Origin: an uncultured Bacilli bacterium
GTDB taxonomy: Bacteria > Bacillota_I > Bacilli_A > RF39 > UBA660
Assembly: GCA_944331725.1 (NCBI GenBank)
Contig: CALVJE010000053.1
Location: 1-7,575, forward strand
DNA length: 7,575 bases
Direction of reading: 5' to 3'
Part shown: in pieces, positions 5,068 through 7,575 of the stretch
Position numbering within the stretch: the stretch's first letter is position 1
Layout of the letters: each line of letters begins with the position of its first letter
Notes under the pieces: model-generated
Databases searched by the model: none
Seen by the model: the letters and a program-made list of their open reading frames with translations, nothing else
What the model was told of the DNA's origin: nothing
Position numbers and translations under genes: made by a program

Positions 5068-7191
5068 ATGAAAACTGATTATAATAGTATTTTAGAAATT
5101 AAAAATGGTAATATAAGGAAAGAAGAGTTTTTTAAGAATAAATTAAAGGAAAGTATTAAGAAATTAAATTTAAAAGATATTAATGAAGAAGCTTTAATAA
5201 ATGAAGTATTTAAGGAAGCTTTAGATACTTATACTGAGGATACTCCTATTCCTTTTATTTATCATATGAATGGTATTCTTGCTAATAAGACTGATAATAA
5301 TTTTAATTATAAGTTAACCGATAAAGAGGAAATAATTGTATATTCTTTAATGAAAAAAGAAAATGGTAAATTTCTTACTAATGAACTTATTATTGCAAAA
5401 AATGGTATTACTAAAGAAGAGTTAGAAAATATTTTTGAAAAAATGGATAAAATTAAAGAGAAAAATAAAGAATATTATGATGAGCTTTTTAAGAATTATC
5501 ATAATATTATGGAACAGAGGAAAACATATTTTAAAGATTTAGTTACTATTAATGATGATGATTTAGAAATGTTAGGATACTTTATAGGTTATAATAATAA
5601 AAAAGAGTTATCAATTGAAGAGATCGCTAGTTTATATGAACTTAGTGAAGAAGTAGCAAGAAAGAAAATTGTTCATATTTTTAAATTATTAAAATATAAA
5701 AATAATCAAGAGAAGTTATTGGATAGATTTCAAAGACAAGATATTTCTAAAGTTTTAGGGGAAAAAGCTAATAAGTTGAGACTTAGATTAAATTTTTATG
5801 AATTAAGAGCAGTAGAAAGAAAAACAGCTAAATATGTTGTGGAAGTTAAGGAAGATAAGAATAAAAAGAAAAAAAGAAGTTATCAAGCTTATACTTTAAC
5901 AGAGGATGATATTAATTTTATTAAGATATTAAAGAAAAAATATAATAAAGAGATAGATGCTTTTGAAACTATTATGTTATATACTAAAACTACTGATTAT
6001 TTTAATTATAAGTTTAGATGTTTATTTAAAAAATTAGATAAATATGAAAACTTAAAGGAAGAGGCTTTAAAAATATTTCCTAATCTTTATGAAGTTAGAA
6101 CTTTAAGTACTATTAGAGAACAACAGATAATAGAAGAATTAATAAGACAAGAAAAAGAAGATTTAAGTAATGAAGTGATAGCTAAGAAGTTAAATTATAA
6201 GAGTTCAACTGAATTTGGTATATTTAGAAATAAATTGTATAGAAAGATTGCTGATAATAGTGTTTATAAAGAAGAAATAATGAAACTATATCCAGAGTTT
6301 TTTGAAGTTAAAAGTTATTTAGAGTATATAGATGAATCTAAACAAGCTGATATCGCCTTAAGTTATACTTATTTTCTACAAATGCTTGATAAAACAATTA
6401 CTAATAATAAAGTTGATGATAGTTTAAAGAAGAAAGCCTTAGAAATATATAAGATTTTAAAAGAAAATAAAAATTTAAAATTATCTAAAAAATTAACTAA
6501 AACAATCGCTACTATTAATAGAGATTATATTGAGAATTTGAGTATACTAGAAATAATTGGTAATACTTCATATGATAGTTTAGAGGGATTAATTAATGAC
6601 TTTTATGATAAAATTATTGGTATAAAATATTCAAAATATAATCCTAATAACATAACAAGTGAAAATATAACGGTTCTAAAAGATTTATATACTCCTAATA
6701 GTAAAGGATACGATACACAAGAAGAAGTTGGTGATAAACATCATATTAGTCATAGTGTTGTTTTTAAGATTAAAGAAAGTATTTTAACTAATATAGAAAA
6801 TAATGTATTAAGAAATAATATTGAATCTATATGGCCTACTTATCAAGAAGATATTATTATAAAAAATAATTTTAATAAATTTAGAAGTGTTTTACTTGAT
6901 GAAGATGATTTAAATGATATGGATAATCTTGCTAAAAGTAATAATATTATAGAAGGTCTTAGCAAATTACAAGAATCAGTATATGGTGCTTTTGCTAGTA
7001 CTAGAGATATTAATGATCAAATATTATTAGCTTTTAGATTGGGATTCTTTAATAAGCATCCATTTACTAGTAGAGAGATAGCAGAGATGTTAAAAATAGA
7101 TGAAGACTATATTATTAATTTAACTAAAGAATGTTTAATAGAAACTAAAGATAATTTAACACAAAAAGAATCTAGAAAAATTAAAATCTAG
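5068..7191 (+). CDS. HTH-repeat protein B with sigma-70 region 4-like C-terminus; function unknown
   Basis: This 707-residue, probably all-helical cytoplasmic protein is the larger paralogue of the gene before it. The N-terminal region (about 17-82) aligns by eye with protein A residues 8-70. Related units follow at 83-148 (LTDKEEIIV), 161-221, 277-344 (LTEDDINFI ... IFPNLYEV), 346-415 (IAKKLNYKSSTEFGIFRNKL ... LYPEFFEV) and about 529-597 (ending IWPTYQED). A Lys-rich stretch lies at 261-270. The last part (about 645-690) reads ILLAFRLGF, then FTSREIAEMLKIDEDYI, a good match in layout to sigma-70 region 4. No sigma region 2 is apparent. The start follows protein A by one base with only a weak GAAGG ten bases upstream, suggesting translational coupling. 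A terminator overlaps the stop. Function is unknown; nucleic-acid or RNA-polymerase binding is inference. Confidence 0.88.
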   Translation: MKTDYNSILEIKNGNIRKEEFFKNKLKESIKKLNLKDINEEALINEVFKEALDTYTEDTPIPFIYHMNGILANKTDNNFNYKLTDKEEIIVYSLMKKENGKFLTNELIIAKNGITKEELENIFEKMDKIKEKNKEYYDELFKNYHNIMEQRKTYFKDLVTINDDDLEMLGYFIGYNNKKELSIEEIASLYELSEEVARKKIVHIFKLLKYKNNQEKLLDRFQRQDISKVLGEKANKLRLRLNFYELRAVERKTAKYVVEVKEDKNKKKKRSYQAYTLTEDDINFIKILKKKYNKEIDAFETIMLYTKTTDYFNYKFRCLFKKLDKYENLKEEALKIFPNLYEVRTLSTIREQQIIEELIRQEKEDLSNEVIAKKLNYKSSTEFGIFRNKLYRKIADNSVYKEEIMKLYPEFFEVKSYLEYIDESKQADIALSYTYFLQMLDKTITNNKVDDSLKKKALEIYKILKENKNLKLSKKLTKTIATINRDYIENLSILEIIGNTSYDSLEGLINDFYDKIIGIKYSKYNPNNITSENITVLKDLYTPNSKGYDTQEEVGDKHHISHSVVFKIKESILTNIENNVLRNNIESIWPTYQEDIIIKNNFNKFRSVLLDEDDLNDMDNLAKSNNIIEGLSKLQESVYGAFASTRDINDQILLAFRLGFFNKHPFTSREIAEMLKIDEDYIINLTKECLIETKDNLTQKESRKIKI

Positions 7192-7199
7192 ATTCTTTT
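7164..7199 (+). terminator. terminator of the repeat-protein operon
   Basis: AAAAGAATCTAG (7164-7175) is perfectly complementary to CTAGATTCTTTT (7188-7199), with a 12-base loop. The core GAATCTAG/CTAGATTC is followed by TTTTAATTA. The stop codon TAG (7189-7191) lies within the 3' arm. Confidence 0.72.
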
Positions 7200-7228
7200 A
7201 ATTATGAAATTACATATTATCAATGAAC

Positions 7229-7356
7229 TATGATAATTCAAATTATCTGTTTAAACAGATAATATTTATAGACTTAATAACTGACTCAGGATATTCTAAG
7301 CATTCCGTTCATTTATAATTCTGTATTATAATTAAACAAAATGAAGAATTATCATA
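7229..7356 (+). ncRNA. possible folded RNA with a closing 11-bp stem
   Basis: TATGATAATTC (7229-7239) is perfectly complementary to GAATTATCATA (7346-7356). Inside lie the 22-bp palindrome (7242-7263) and a stem of TTCATT (7308-7313) with AATGAA (7340-7345) that abuts the closing stem, extended by TATAAT/ATTATA (7314-7319/7325-7330) around a five-base loop. This could be a three-way junction, but no promoter is evident and low complexity makes chance pairing likely. Confidence 0.3.
7242..7263. repeat. 22-bp perfect palindrome (candidate operator)
   Basis: The sequence is symmetric around 7252/7253, with half-site TTATCTGTTT abutting AAACAGATAA. It matches the AACAGATAAC motifs near the right edge, so it could be a full operator for the same regulator, or a hairpin. 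Confidence 0.6.
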
Positions 7357-7365
7357 AATAATAAC

Positions 7366-7470
7366 GGTAGTAGTAACAACTAAGTTTCTTTAGAATTTTT
7401 ATTTTTGTAATACGCATCTAAAATATTAAGAAAAGAACAAAGCATTTAATTACCTTTTACTACCTTTTTT
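7366..7470 (+). other. weak inverted repeat ending in a T6 tract
   Basis: GGTAGTA (7366-7372) is complementary to TACTACC (7458-7464), which is directly followed by six T's. The 85-base gap is long for a simple terminator. It could close a small RNA or be chance. Confidence 0.2.
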
Positions 7471-7486
7471 CATTAAAATATACAAT

Positions 7487-7560
7487 TAATGTTATCTGTT
7501 CATTATACAAAGGAAACCTTGGTATAATCACCAAAACTCATATATAAACAGATAACATTA
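7487..7560. repeat. 14-bp inverted repeat enclosing a second hairpin
   Basis: TAATGTTATCTGTT (7487-7500) is perfectly complementary to AACAGATAACATTA (7547-7560). Within it, 7502-7513 pairs with 7517-7528 (11 of 12 positions) around an AAA loop, leaving 18 unpaired bases (7529-7546) on the 3' side. The right arm is followed by a direct copy AACGGATAACA (7564-7574) spaced 17 bases from AACAGATAACA (7547-7557). Confidence 0.6.
7520..7528 (+). promoter_or_regulatory. candidate extended -10 promoter for a gene beyond the right edge
   Basis: TGGTATAAT is a perfect TGn extended -10 joined to TATAAT. No good -35 is present at the right distance. Transcription would start near 7535. The AACAGATAAC-type motifs sit on both sides (7491-7500, 7547-7556, 7564-7573), as operators often do around a regulated promoter. 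Confidence 0.38.
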
Positions 7561-7575
7561 TTGAACGGATAACAC

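Larger units (their letters stand above)
7200..7575. other. 376-base non-coding region rich in dyad symmetry
   Basis: I find no convincing gene here on either strand and no tRNA-like cloverleaf. The stretch contains a 22-bp perfect palindrome, an 11-bp inverted repeat, a 14-bp inverted repeat enclosing a second hairpin, and several copies of AACAGATAAY or its complement. It runs to the window edge, so the gene it may control is not visible. The structures are listed separately. Confidence 0.7.

Noticed and set aside
7380..7445. Minus-strand 21-codon small gene (MLCSFLNILDAYY...)
   Set aside because: It has an AAAGG sequence seven bases upstream, but it is very short, has no promoter or conservation evidence, and such frames are common by chance.
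7200..7575. CRISPR array or integron attC site
   Set aside because: The repeated motif is short, in mixed orientation and irregularly spaced, with no repeat-spacer pattern. The arms do not match the attC core GTTRRRY.

Overview
This is a very AT-rich window with A/T-ending codons, AGA as the usual Arg codon, sigma-A type promoters, and AGGAGG/GGTGAT-type ribosome binding sites. That points to a low-GC Firmicute or Mollicute-related bacterium, perhaps an uncultured gut Bacilli/RF39-type lineage; the lineage is inference. TGG encodes the Trp residues I checked, and a TGA ends truB beside a terminator hairpin, so TGA appears to be a stop.

The left half (1-3772) is a remnant of the conserved rbfA-truB-ribF-rpsO-pnp translation cluster on the minus strand. 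In transcription order it holds rbfA, then truB directly behind it, and further on rpsO. A possible start of the next gene (pnp expected) lies at the window edge. Two other genes sit between truB and rpsO: a plus-strand gene for a zinc-dependent phospholipase C-like protein and a minus-strand lipoprotein gene. There is no ribF. truB is not ordinary: it encodes a leaderless VanY/M15-type D-Ala-D-Ala carboxypeptidase domain fused in frame to a complete TruB pseudouridine synthase. The PLC-like gene has its conserved N-terminus in another frame, joined at a run of seven A's that forms a canonical -1 slippery heptamer. The rpsO leader can fold into an 18-position hairpin whose loop is complementary to the rpsO Shine-Dalgarno, which suggests autoregulation.

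The right half (3773-7191) is a two-gene plus-strand operon transcribed divergently from rbfA. It encodes two large paralogous proteins of 394 and 707 aa, built from repeated helix-turn-helix-like units of about 60-70 residues, most ending in a YP or FP motif. Both end in a segment resembling sigma-70 region 4. I do not recognise a named family, and this is the best candidate for an undescribed system here.

The last ~380 bases (7192-7575) hold no convincing gene. They are rich in dyad symmetry: a terminator, a 22-bp perfect palindrome, a 14-bp inverted repeat enclosing a second hairpin with an extended -10 promoter, and several copies of the motif AACAGATAAY or its complement. This looks like an operator or structured-RNA region controlling something beyond the window.
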